A stretch of DNA of 64,000 nucleotides from Paenibacillus sp. SYP-B4298 (GTDB lineage: Bacteria; Bacillota; Bacilli; Paenibacillales; Paenibacillaceae), in contig NZ_CP115484.1 in assembly GCF_027627475.1 (NCBI RefSeq), positions 1,487,501-1,551,500 of the forward strand, read 5' to 3'. Made by a program: the position numbers and the translations under genes. The notes beneath the pieces are model-generated. The model was not told where the DNA came from. It made no database searches and worked only from the letters and a program-made list of their open reading frames with translations. Shown here piece after piece: positions 17,455 to 24,665 of this stretch (position 1 is the stretch's first letter; the number at the start of each line of letters is the position of its first letter).

Positions 17455-18894
17455 GAGCATTTTGCATAATTCATTTTCCAGAAAAAGATAAGGTTAGATC
17501 ACAAGCTGAATTGAGATTTTGAGGGAACCAGATAAAAGTAGACAGACGGGCAGAATTTCTGAAAGATTGAAAATTTAAGCGGCGTTTGTGACTCGCTGTC
17601 TCGATACAGCTAGCGCAGAAGCAAGCAAAACAATGGCATTCATATACTGGTGAGTCGTGACTTTCTGAATGCCCCAAACATGCAATTGATCTGCGGTTAG
17701 GTGCGACTTCATTCGAGAATTGCAGCGTTCTACACTGGTTCGCTTGTTGTAAAGTTCCTTCCAGTCCCGACTTTCCCGGTGCGGCATCGAATAGCGGCGA
17801 AGATCTTGCTGAGTATCGACCTTGACCACCATTCCATAATTGGAAGTGGAACAAGCCACCATGCCTAAAGGACAATCCACTTTCCCCGTAGCATGCGGAC
17901 AACGAAACTTCAAACGTTCCTTTTCCTGTCCCCAATACGTCATCGCAAACCCCATCGAACAGCAAGGTGTCCCTTTGCTTGTCATGCCTGCAGGAGGTTC
18001 CTTTTCGTTCCGCGGATTCATTGGAATAATCGCTTGGGCCTTGACGTTCCGAGCCGTTTCGTAATTTTTCATTTGGTCATAACCTGCATCCAGCATGAAA
18101 AAACGAGGCTTGAATCGTTCGGCGGTTCGCTTCATGAGTGTAGGTCCCTCATCGCCATCATTCACATGAGCGGGTGTAACGTTTAGGGCAATCGGAAGTT
18201 CACTCTTCGTATCGACGGCTAGATGCAGCTTATAGCCAAACCACTTGACTTTGTTGCCAAACGTATCGAGTTTAACTCCCCAGTTGGCGTTGCCGGTGAG
18301 TTCGCTTTTTCGCTTGGGTTCTTTTTTCTCGTAGGCGTGAATGGCTGCACTGTCGATGGCGACATGAGTTCCGTCGATGATTCCAGCTTCTTGACACTGA
18401 GCGACAAGATCCTCAAATAACTGCTGGGCAAGGCTTTGGCGAGTCAACTCGGCAAAAACCCGGCTTAACGTAGAAATCGAAGGGGCCGGGATGTCCAGCC
18501 GAAGTCCACACTGGTAACGGAATCGAAGGTCAAACTCCAGTCTGCGCGCCAGGCCGGTGAACGTATCAATGTTCTCTAAGGGAGCCGCAAGTAATGCGCG
18601 AAGAATACCTTGACGGCAGTGTCCGTCCGCTCCTCGGATTGAGGGATTTCTCAGTTGCCTTGCATACGGTCTCAGGTCCAGTGCACTGAAAAAGATGGGC
18701 AGTCGTTCTTTCGATTCGATTTTTTGAAGCTCCTCAAAGGAAAATAGACTTTCTTGGAGAATATACATAGGGGACTTCCTCCTCTTGGGTGTTTTGGTGT
18801 CGTTACCAAAAAACTTCTCCAAGTTGGGGTGAAGTCCTTTTTTATGCTCGAAAAACCTTTGTGTTATAAGGGCTTAGATTAATGCAAAATGCTC
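17455..18894 (-). mobile_element. insertion sequence, copy 2, complete, inserted in the DUF4279 gene
   Basis: 1440 bp with GAGCATTTTGCAT inverted ends and perfect 4-bp target duplications (ATAT, 17451-17454 and 18895-18898). It has the same family and transposase as copy 1 but the opposite orientation. In the leader, copy 2 carries GAGGAGGAAG before the start codon where copy 1 has GGGAGTGAAG. Confidence 0.93.
17575..18768 (-). CDS. DDE transposase of IS copy 2
   Basis: 397 residues from the ATG at 18768, chosen because it matches the start of copy 1 and has AGGAGG about nine bases upstream. The frame extends to 18822 but that part lies in the IS leader. It is nearly identical to the copy 1 transposase, with scattered substitutions (for example ARQLRNPSIRGADGH, VKVDTQQDLRRYS). 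All DDE blocks are present and the frame is intact. Confidence 0.9.
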   Translation of the reverse strand: MYILQESLFSFEELQKIESKERLPIFFSALDLRPYARQLRNPSIRGADGHCRQGILRALLAAPLENIDTFTGLARRLEFDLRFRYQCGLRLDIPAPSISTLSRVFAELTRQSLAQQLFEDLVAQCQEAGIIDGTHVAIDSAAIHAYEKKEPKRKSELTGNANWGVKLDTFGNKVKWFGYKLHLAVDTKSELPIALNVTPAHVNDGDEGPTLMKRTAERFKPRFFMLDAGYDQMKNYETARNVKAQAIIPMNPRNEKEPPAGMTSKGTPCCSMGFAMTYWGQEKERLKFRCPHATGKVDCPLGMVACSTSNYGMVVKVDTQQDLRRYSMPHRESRDWKELYNKRTSVERCNSRMKSHLTADQLHVWGIQKVTTHQYMNAIVLLASALAVSRQRVTNAA

Positions 18895-19203
18895 ATATAA
18901 AAGGCGATTTGTCTAAGTACGGTAACGTAAAAAAAGAAACGTGTTGGACATTAAGTACTGGTTATGAAGAGTCAGAGGATGTCAATGAACAGCTTTCTAA
19001 AATATTGGCGAGGATTAGTGGGAAGCTAGAGGTTTTGAAGAATTTACAACAGGATTATCATCTTGAATTTTCATTCATGATTGTCTTCCATGTCATTGGA
19101 AATGAAAAGCCTGTAATCTCTCTTGAAAGAAATGTTATACATTTTGCTAGTGAGATTGACGCACCAATTCGCTTTGATTACTATATTTAACCTGATGAAT
19201 AAG

Positions 19204-19349
19204 TTCTATGTGCCACAACGCGCCCCTCACGTGTTGTGGACAATATGCCCGATTCTCTCGAAAATATAAAGAAATACATAGAGGAACGGGAGAATTTCAT
19301 GTTTGCTTTCAAGGATCATCTGACTTTGACACAAGGAGAAATGCAATGA
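19204..19349 (+). pseudogene. toxin C-terminal tail upstream of a candidate immunity gene
   Basis: The frame ends with MPDSLENIKKYIEERENFMF and FKDHLTLTQGEMQ, then TGA. That TGA overlaps the next gene's ATG (ATGA), the usual arrangement of a toxin with its immunity gene. Nothing of a toxin domain remains upstream, where the DUF4279 gene ends at 19190. It is a probable orphan toxin end; the family is not recognised. Confidence 0.4.
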
Positions 19350-19975
19350 CCATATGGTTTAAAGTAGTATGGATTGTAGTGATACTCTTTAACAATATTG
19401 CAATTATTCGGTATGTGATTGGCTCCACTGCTAACTTTCAGAGGTCGTTGGATCTAGTGGAGCGCATCTCTTTGATTGTTTATGGTCTGCCATCCTTAGC
19501 ACTTACTTCTTTGTCCATTCTCATCCTGGTGAAACGAAAGAGGACATTTACTGTTCCGATATATGCTTTGGGATTTATTTTAATTCTAATCATGATCTAT
19601 TTATCACAGCCTTTATTTCAAACGGTTAGGACAGAAGGATGGTTATATGAACATGTTCAACGTGACCCGGTAAGAGTAACAACGGATGGCAGGTATAAGT
19701 ATCATATTGAATTAGTGAACATGTATCAACGAAATCGTAGTTAACGGTTAATTGTAACCAATATGTTAACGGGAGAAGCAAAAACGATTCAGATAGACTT
19801 AGATACCAGGAATGCTAATGGCGTAAGTAGAGGAAGAGGAGACTGGGGTTGGGCGATTATGGAACCTACAGATTCTCCTAATCAATACAAATTGGTAACA
19901 ACCGAGTATCAGAAGATGCCAGAGAAAGTGTTCCTGATCGATGTAGAAAAGCATGTCTCAGAAAAGTTGGAATAA
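19346..19975 (+). pseudogene. paralog family A member 3, inactivated by an in-frame stop
   Basis: ATG 19346 follows AAGGAG and overlaps the preceding TGA. The frame encodes the three-helix region with STANFQRSLDLVERI and continues to TAA at 19742-19744. After this stop the same frame continues (RLIVTNMLTGEAKTIQIDLD ... EKLE) to 19975. Read through, the product is 209 residues, the family length. One base change would restore it (for example TCA), so this is a recent nonsense mutation or an assembly error. Confidence 0.7.
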
Positions 19976-20125
19976 CTTGATCGTCTTTATGATGTTCCGC
20001 TATTGGGCGTAACTTCAACGGGGGCTTGAGAGGCATTTAATTTATCCATTGATGCAGGCTCAGAATGTGTAAAAGATAATAGCGAATAAAATTCTGTATG
20101 ATGTGATTGCTCGGGAGGATTATAT

Positions 20126-20821
20126 GTGGGGCGATTCAAAATAGGGATGTTGACTGCATCTTCACTCATGATGGGAATTGCTATTCTTTGGTTTTTGTTA
20201 GGCACCACCGCAAATTTTCAACGAGGAATAGATCTGTTAACTACAATAAAATTTATTGTCATCTGGCTTCCAGCTATTATTTTTCTCATACTACCATTGT
20301 TCGTAAGAAAGCGTCCGAATCGGGTTGCATTTTCCTTTTTCATTTGGCCGCTAATAGGAATTCACTTTTTTCTTGCCATACAATTATTCAACTCGGTAGA
20401 AATCGAAGGCTGGTTAAAAGATAGCGTCTCAAGTGAGCCCATTCAAACGACAACTGATGGCCTCTACAATTATAGGCTAGAACTCATCAATATGTACCAG
20501 AAAAATAGTTCCGCACGCGTATTGATTCAAGACATGCGCACCAAACAGGATATTTATATTCCAATAGAAGTGGAAGGAGAAGAGGTTCAAAGGAATTGGC
20601 AGGAAAAAGGAGAAGGTTGGTCGTGGTCATCGTTGTCTGCTCTAACAGACAATAACTTGTTGGAATTAATAGTATGGCGCAGAGCACCGCTCTCTCCATT
20701 GAAATTTCACTTAGACACAAAGGAAAAACAGGCTAAACTTATTACTCAAGTTTTTGTCCAAGAGAAGCCCATTTCTTATGATAACGTAGGTTTGAATAAT
20801 CGATGTCTTGCAGAAGTGTAG
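20126..20821 (+). CDS. candidate immunity membrane protein, paralog family A member 4
   Basis: 231 residues. GTG start with GGGAGG seven bases upstream. Three N-terminal helices carry the signature LLGTTANFQRGIDLLTTIKF. The soluble half includes YNYRLELINMYQKNSSARV and VLIQDMRTKQDIYIP. The C-terminus is longer and different from members 1-3. Its last ~70 bases recur at 22631-22697, again followed by an RHS scrap. The function is inferred to be immunity. Confidence 0.62.
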   Translation: MGRFKIGMLTASSLMMGIAILWFLLGTTANFQRGIDLLTTIKFIVIWLPAIIFLILPLFVRKRPNRVAFSFFIWPLIGIHFFLAIQLFNSVEIEGWLKDSVSSEPIQTTTDGLYNYRLELINMYQKNSSARVLIQDMRTKQDIYIPIEVEGEEVQRNWQEKGEGWSWSSLSALTDNNLLELIVWRRAPLSPLKFHLDTKEKQAKLITQVFVQEKPISYDNVGLNNRCLAEV

Positions 20822-20847
20822 AATAAACCTATCAAGTTCAAAAAACA

Positions 20848-21085
20848 GGGGATCAGGTCATTGCAGAAGGAAGGGTAGCTGGCGCAGGGAATGCGGCGGC
20901 GTTCAATATAAGATATGTAGGGGGCAAAGGGTTGGCCGCGCAGCAGAGTGCGGTTATATCATACGTATAACGGTTTAAAACTATGTTGCCTGTTCCATCC
21001 CGCAACTCGATGACATCTCCATGCCCAATGTGCAGATAGTAGTGCTGTAGATGGCGTCAACATTTATAATGCAGAGATTAAATGA
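20848..21085 (+). pseudogene. RHS core 3' scrap with an internal ~90-bp inversion and a toxin tail
   Basis: 20848-20952 matches the RHS gene at ~9403-9508 (GGGGATCAGGTCATTGCAGA onward). 20954-21042 is the reverse complement of the RHS bases that should come next (9519-9605 region: CATTGGGCATGGAGATGTC read backwards). The last 13 codons (AVDGVNIYNAEIK) end in TGA overlapping the next ATG. This is a rearranged RHS-end cassette in which a small block flipped. Confidence 0.75.
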
Positions 21086-21411
21086 CGAGAAAGGGTGTAT
21101 ACACAATTAGAATTAATTATATGCTAATTGGATACTTATTTGGGTATATAGCTAGTTTAATGATTACGGGAATACAAGATTGGTATTATCTAATTCCTTT
21201 AAAAGCATTAGGTATTATTTTTTCATTGACTATTGGAAACCTCCTTTATTTTGCTATCGAAGAAAAAGAAAGTATCTTTATGGGTGTGTTCCGATCATTA
21301 AAGTATATCGTAGTAGCCATTGTGCTAACGATAGTGCTAACTGAACTTGAGCTATATATGTATGAGGCGAATGGAGTGGACATTGGATTTATTGTTGGTT
21401 TTAGAACATAA
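21082..21411 (+). CDS. small membrane protein, paralog family B member 2 (candidate immunity)
   Basis: 109 residues with three predicted helices (~12-32, ~38-62, ~72-95). The ATG overlaps the TGA of a toxin tail (ATGA), so it sits exactly where an RHS immunity gene should be. Relatives: 15677-15931 and the relics at 13491 and ~16875. No known family recognised; immunity is inferred from position and repetition. Confidence 0.6.
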   Translation: MTRKGVYTIRINYMLIGYLFGYIASLMITGIQDWYYLIPLKALGIIFSLTIGNLLYFAIEEKESIFMGVFRSLKYIVVAIVLTIVLTELELYMYEANGVDIGFIVGFRT

Positions 21412-21480
21412 TTCTACATTAATTCAGCCACATGCGAACGTAACAACTCCATATGGTTTCTTTTTTATAACCCTCACCCG

Positions 21481-21690
21481 ATGACGAATGAGGAGAACAA
21501 GGTCAACAATACAGAATTACTTGAGGAACTCCGAGCTATTGAATTCGGTACTTGGAACATGATTTACAAAGATGGTGTGGATGCAAACGGTAACAAAATC
21601 TCAATTCACTACTTCCAAAGCCAATCCGGTCAAGTGTTTAATGTCAAGGTGAAAAATGGATGGAGCAACTCATCGAGTCAAATGCCTTAA
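21481..21690 (+). pseudogene. orphan RHS toxin C-terminal fragment
   Basis: 69 codons ending GNKISIHYFQSQSGQVFNVK and KNGWSNSSSQMP. This is the style of C-terminal ends seen in RHS/WapA toxins. Upstream, the frame runs into 21412-21480 without any toxin domain or start with a ribosome site. The DUF3969-like gene follows 15 bases later. It is a toxin tail left in front of its immunity gene; the toxin activity is unknown. Confidence 0.5.
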
Positions 21691-21705
21691 TATGGGAGTG
21701 GAACA

Positions 21706-22050
21706 TTGAATTTACAAATAGAATTGAAGCATTCAGATGAAATTCAAAAGTTTTTATGTATATTAAATCTTGGCATGCTTGATTCCTTGCTTGAAGGGGC
21801 ATTAACTTTTGAAGAAGCATATGTGTATCTATATCGTCCTTATGTAACACAACTTCTAAAACAAAATAATGCGAACAAGGCAATGATTGAATTGTTTGAG
21901 GAATGCTGTATGTTGGAAGATATACGAGATATAGCTCCCGAAAAGTTACAAGATGCAATTAAACTGAAAAAGAAGGAGACATTAGATTTACTTAAATCCT
22001 TGTCTAATACGGAAAAGCCAATGTATTGGCTCAACAAATTTGATGAATGA
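21706..22050 (+). CDS. DUF3969-like protein, probable immunity protein
   Basis: 114 residues. TTG start with GGGAGTGG seven bases upstream. The sequence LGMLDSLLEGALTFEEAYVY, then ECCMLEDIRDIAPEKLQDAI, and a C-terminal LLKSL...WL follow the DUF3969 pattern, a small helical family commonly found as immunity proteins next to RHS/WapA toxins. It is soluble, with no signal peptide, so it should act in the cytoplasm on a toxin delivered there. It directly follows an orphan toxin tail. Family call from memory, moderately sure. Confidence 0.62.
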   Translation: MNLQIELKHSDEIQKFLCILNLGMLDSLLEGALTFEEAYVYLYRPYVTQLLKQNNANKAMIELFEECCMLEDIRDIAPEKLQDAIKLKKKETLDLLKSLSNTEKPMYWLNKFDE

Positions 22051-22192
22051 TTCCAGAAGAAATCGTTAATGAGGTTCTTGGGCCAGTACGTTTAGTTGGA
22101 TTGAAAATAACCTTTCCGGGTTTGGTTTCTTAGCATGGTCATCTGATAAGATATTATATTTGAGCAAGAAGATAGGAGACAGGTGGTTTTAA
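22047..22192 (+). pseudogene. frameshifted small gene overlapping the DUF3969-like stop
   Basis: ATGA overlap with the preceding gene starts a 28-codon frame (MIPEEIVNEVLGPVRLVGLK) that stops at 22133. One frame over, coding continues as GFGFLAWSSDKILYLSKKIG to a stop at 22192. It is probably a ~48-residue protein broken by a frameshift. The stretch 22193-22320 holds no clear gene; its minus strand has a short protein-like run (EEVLTGDESWSYPGVDLK) that may be a transposase scrap. Confidence 0.35.
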
Positions 22193-22335
22193 GTGGATGT
22201 GATCGGCTATCCGCTGCGTTTCAAATCGACGCCAGGATAAGACCACGATTCGTCACCGGTTAGCACTTCTTCATGATCTGGATGACAATTTTAAGATGAT
22301 GAAAGGAACGAAAAAACGTAATAAAGGAACGCCAT

Positions 22336-22554
22336 ATGATAAAAAAACTACCAGCCATCATTCTATCATTAATTGGATTTTATGGACTCGTAAAAGGGTT
22401 TTGGGGCTTGATAACGGGGAGGTTGGACTTAAGTTTAAGAGGAGCAGGATCAGTGATTACATACACGTATCCAGACTCGGTGCGGCCTTCGATACTAATC
22501 ATTGTTATCTCAGTAGTTGTGTTATATTTAGCGCGAAGAAGATGTTTAAAATAG
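22336..22554 (+). CDS. small two-helix membrane protein of unknown function
   Basis: 72 residues. AAAGGAA lies seven bases before the ATG. Two hydrophobic helices (~6-26 and ~50-66) flank a polar loop, with a basic end (YLARRRCLK). Unrecognised. It lies within the series of candidate immunity genes and could be one. Confidence 0.5.
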   Translation: MIKKLPAIILSLIGFYGLVKGFWGLITGRLDLSLRGAGSVITYTYPDSVRPSILIIVISVVVLYLARRRCLK

Positions 22555-22630
22555 AGAGATCTGCAAAACGAATACAGTTTCTGTAGACCATAAGTAGAAA
22601 AAACAAAACCTCTACTTCTACCATAATGGA

Positions 22631-22836
22631 AGTTTTTTTCAAGAGAAGCCCATTTCGTATGATAACGTAGGGTTAAATAATCGATGTCTCGCAGAGGCAG
22701 CTTTTGGGGCAATTTCCTAGCAGAAGGAACCGGCAACTTGCGTAGGGAATGCGGCGGCGTTAAAGATACGATATGTAAGGGGCAAAGGGTTGGCCGCGCG
22801 GCAGAGTGCGAGTGGATAAGCCTACTATCTGCACAA
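22631..22836 (+). pseudogene. 3' scrap of a family A gene followed by an RHS core scrap
   Basis: 22631-22697 repeats the last ~70 bases of the 20126 gene (AAGAGAAGCCCATTTC...AATAATCGATGTCTCGCAGA). 22720-22836 repeats the RHS core 3' region (GGGAATGCGGCGGCGTT, GGCAAAGGGTTGGCCGCGC, CCTACTATCTGCAC) with small deletions and stops. The same order (gene end then RHS scrap) is seen at 20750-20952, so this whole unit was duplicated. Confidence 0.75.
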
Positions 22837-22849
22837 AGGGTGTGATGGA

Positions 22850-23329
22850 ATGAAAAAGAATGAACGATTAGATCGTTTGATTATTGAGGGTAAAATTGAA
22901 GAAGCTATTAAAACCATACAGTTCATCGGTGATACAAAAGATGGTTCATATATGAATACACTTATAATGCACTTGAAATCAACTGAAAATAATAAATTAA
23001 GGAATGATATTGCTTTAGCTCTTTCTGATCTAGGCGATCGTATAGCAGTTGAACCGTTGATTGAAGTCTTAGTACATCCGAAAACTAAGGGAAGTAGAGG
23101 CACATTGTTATATGCGTTAGAAAATCTCGATTATAGATCTCATATAGAAACAATAACTGGTTTTATAGGAGAGGATACCCTTGAGGCGAGTATGCAGTCG
23201 TTATTGTTGCTAGAGAATATAGTTGATTGTTTGTCAGACTTGGAAAAGGAAAGATGTCGAAATATTATTAAACCGAAATTGAAGAGCAACAATGAAATGC
23301 TTGAAGAGGCACTTGAATTGTTGAAGTAA
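22850..23329 (+). CDS. HEAT-repeat protein, probable immunity protein
   Basis: 159 residues. AAAGGGTG precedes the ATG. The protein is a chain of amphipathic helix pairs: SYMNTLIMHLKSTENNKLRN, ALALSDLGDRIAVEPLIEVL, ALENLDYRSHIETITGFI, then LEASMQSLLLLENIVDCL. This is the HEAT-like pattern of immunity proteins in polymorphic toxin loci. An RHS scrap ends 14 bases upstream, which again gives the RHS-end/immunity order. Cytoplasmic. The helix-repeat call is fairly sure; the immunity role is inferred. Confidence 0.65.
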   Translation: MKKNERLDRLIIEGKIEEAIKTIQFIGDTKDGSYMNTLIMHLKSTENNKLRNDIALALSDLGDRIAVEPLIEVLVHPKTKGSRGTLLYALENLDYRSHIETITGFIGEDTLEASMQSLLLLENIVDCLSDLEKERCRNIIKPKLKSNNEMLEEALELLK

Positions 23330-23435
23330 GAATCATCTAACCGCATGACGAGTTCATAGCTCCATGTGGTTCTTCATTTTGTCTCATTGAACATGAAGAC
23401 CAAACTTGCAAAACCCCCAAAGGAAGAAAAATTAT

Positions 23436-23477
23436 ATTGACTTTCTGTCCTGACAATAACATAATATTGTCAGGACA
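23436..23477 (+). promoter_or_regulatory. promoter with a 13-bp-arm palindromic operator
   Basis: TTGACT (~23437) and TATTGT/TAATAT elements form a promoter. TGTCCTGACAATA at 23446-23458 is mirrored exactly by TATTGTCAGGACA at 23465-23477 with a six-base centre. The palindrome overlaps the -10 region and lies 18 bases before the start of the ribbon-helix-helix gene, the expected place for autorepression. Confidence 0.7.
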
Positions 23478-23495
23478 AAAAAGCGAGGTGAAGAG

Positions 23496-23675
23496 ATGTC
23501 CTCTAAAAAGATGGGTCGTCCTCCATCTGACAAGCCCAAGAGCAAAACGATTGAGATACGTGTTGATGAGGAAACGATGAGCAAGCTGGATGCTTCGGCT
23601 AAACAGTTGAGAACGACACGTTCTGCTATTGTCCGCAAAGGGATTGAAAATGTGTATGACGAGCTCCAAAAATAA
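23496..23675 (+). CDS. ribbon-helix-helix (CopG/Arc-type) regulator 1
   Basis: 59 residues, ATG after GCGAGGTGAAGAG. A basic N-terminus (MSSKKMGRPPSDKPK) is followed by a beta strand with alternating residues (TIEIRVDEE) and the two helices of an RHH fold (TMSKLDASAKQL, TRSAIVRKGIENVYDEL). It is paralogous to the protein at 25138-25317, and the upstream leaders also match. It probably binds the palindrome just upstream and represses itself. Target genes are unknown; a toxin-antitoxin role is possible but no intact partner is present. Confidence 0.75.
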   Translation: MSSKKMGRPPSDKPKSKTIEIRVDEETMSKLDASAKQLRTTRSAIVRKGIENVYDELQK

Positions 23676-23688
23676 AGAAGGAAGCAGC

Positions 23689-23892
23689 ATGAGTCCCGGA
23701 AAGAACACCGCTACTTCCTATCCCGCAACCGCTCGAATTGAGCAGACTGCATAAATATCCTACCATGTGCAGGCCGCTCATTCAAGCGATGCGATGATAA
23801 TGAAAGCCTGTCAAGATGATGGACTTACGGTTCATTTTCAAGACGACACCTATGCTCAATCCATAGCCAGAGAAATGATGTACAGTGATTAA
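23689..23892 (+). pseudogene. small frame with an in-frame stop after the RHH gene
   Basis: The frame from ATG 23689 gives 21 codons, then TAA at 23752, and continues in frame (HVQAAHSSDAMIMKACQDDG, VHFQDDTYAQSIAREMMYSD) to 23892. The equivalent position after the second RHH gene lacks this segment altogether. It may be a decayed partner gene; the product is not recognised. Confidence 0.3.
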
Positions 23893-24014
23893 TTAACCTA
23901 TTGATACGGGAAACGAATGTAGCAGTAGCCTTCAGTCCATTTACTTCAAATCTAGTAATGGATGAAGGCAAAATCTGCGTGTTCGCTTCCCCTTTCTTTT
24001 TCGGCTGGAAACGT

Positions 24015-24257
24015 TCATGAGCGTTTTTTGGCGCGGGGAGGATAAGGCGTTTTTTGATCCGTGCGGCCAAGCAAGTAATCGATGCTCGTTCGATGAAAAT
24101 CGGCCAATGCAATTAAGAGCGTTGTCGGAATATCCAGCTTCCCTCGTTCGTAATCGCTGTAAGTCCGCTGCTTGATGTTCAGATACTCACACAGTTTCTC
24201 TTGTGACAAATCCTTGTCTTCACGCAGGTTCCGTATTCGTTCATAGATCACAGGCAC
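24015..24257 (-). CDS. XRE-family helix-turn-helix regulator
   Basis: 80 residues from GTG 24257 with GAGGTGA just upstream. The HTH_3 domain spans ~5-60 (IRNLREDKDLSQEKLCEYLN, IKQRTYSDYERGKLDIPTTL, LIALADFHRTSIDYLLGR). The short basic tail has no second domain. It is of the kind that controls prophage, ICE or competence-type genes. Two near-identical palindromes at 24281-24320 in its promoter are likely its operators. DNA-binding family is sure; target inferred. Confidence 0.85.
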   Translation of the reverse strand: MPVIYERIRNLREDKDLSQEKLCEYLNIKQRTYSDYERGKLDIPTTLLIALADFHRTSIDYLLGRTDQKTPYPPRAKKRS

Positions 24258-24280
24258 TCACCTCAAGATGAGTATAGTTC

Positions 24281-24320
24281 AGTGGATAATCCACTATTTA
24301 CTTTCAGTGTGTTATACACT
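24281..24320. promoter_or_regulatory. paired palindromic operators upstream of the XRE gene
   Basis: AGTGGATAATCCACT (24281-24295) is a perfect 7-1-7 palindrome. AGTGTGTTATACACT (24306-24320) is the same type with one mismatch pair. Both fit AGTG-N7-CACT and their centres are 25 bp apart. They lie 24-63 bases before the XRE start codon. Confidence 0.65.
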
Positions 24321-24403
24321 AGAATTTCTTGTATGCACCCTTTTCATACAGAAAAACCTTCCGTGCAAGAGTGACTGGGGTATTACGAAAAAGGACATAG
24401 GAG

Positions 24404-24591
24404 ATGATTGCAACGCATCTACGACAATGGCAGTTCTGACAGTCCTTTGCGCTCGGACAATTATCGGTGCAGCAATTGCTGGACATGATGGAGGCCGCTC
24501 GGCATGCGAGTGTAGATGAGCCTCTATGGATGAGCAATACAAGGAGCTGCGGCGCAAGCTAACGCAAGAGCAGGGCAATAGCAGGTAAGCC
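24404..24591 (+). pseudogene. decayed small ORFs downstream of the XRE operators
   Basis: ATG 24404 after AGGAG opens MIATHLRQWQF, a TGA, and then the same frame continues QSFALGQLSVQQLLDMMEAA to 24562. An overlapping small frame (24529-24591) reads MDEQYKELRRKLTQEQGNSR. Composition is protein-like but the first frame is broken. The products are not recognised. The rest of 24321-24665 shows no gene. Confidence 0.3.
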
Positions 24592-24665
24592 TGTGTATAG
24601 CCAAGTGCGGCTCCTTGTTCGCTGGGCCAGTTATGCTTGACAAAGAGGCTACGTAACGAGGCGGC

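Larger units (their letters stand above)
17351..19190 (+). pseudogene. DUF4279-family gene split by IS copy 2
   Basis: A GTG start at 17351 follows AGGAG by eight bases. The frame (VEKTSVMARFLVLGDYFPV...) runs to the 4-bp repeat ATAT at 17451-17454, where the IS sits. It resumes after the second ATAT (18895-18898) in the same frame with KGDLSKYGNVKKETCWTLST and ends at 19190. Removing the IS and one ATAT restores a 131-residue protein with no mismatch in frame. Length and the blocks GDYFPVSDITSRLQIEPTET and CWTLSTGYEES fit the DUF4279 family, often found beside polymorphic toxins. An ATG in the IS end (18882) opens an in-frame 3' fragment that could still be translated. Confidence 0.8.

Noticed and set aside
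24404-24562. In-frame TGA read as selenocysteine
   Set aside because: No SECIS-like hairpin after the TGA and no selenoprotein family match; simple decay is likelier.
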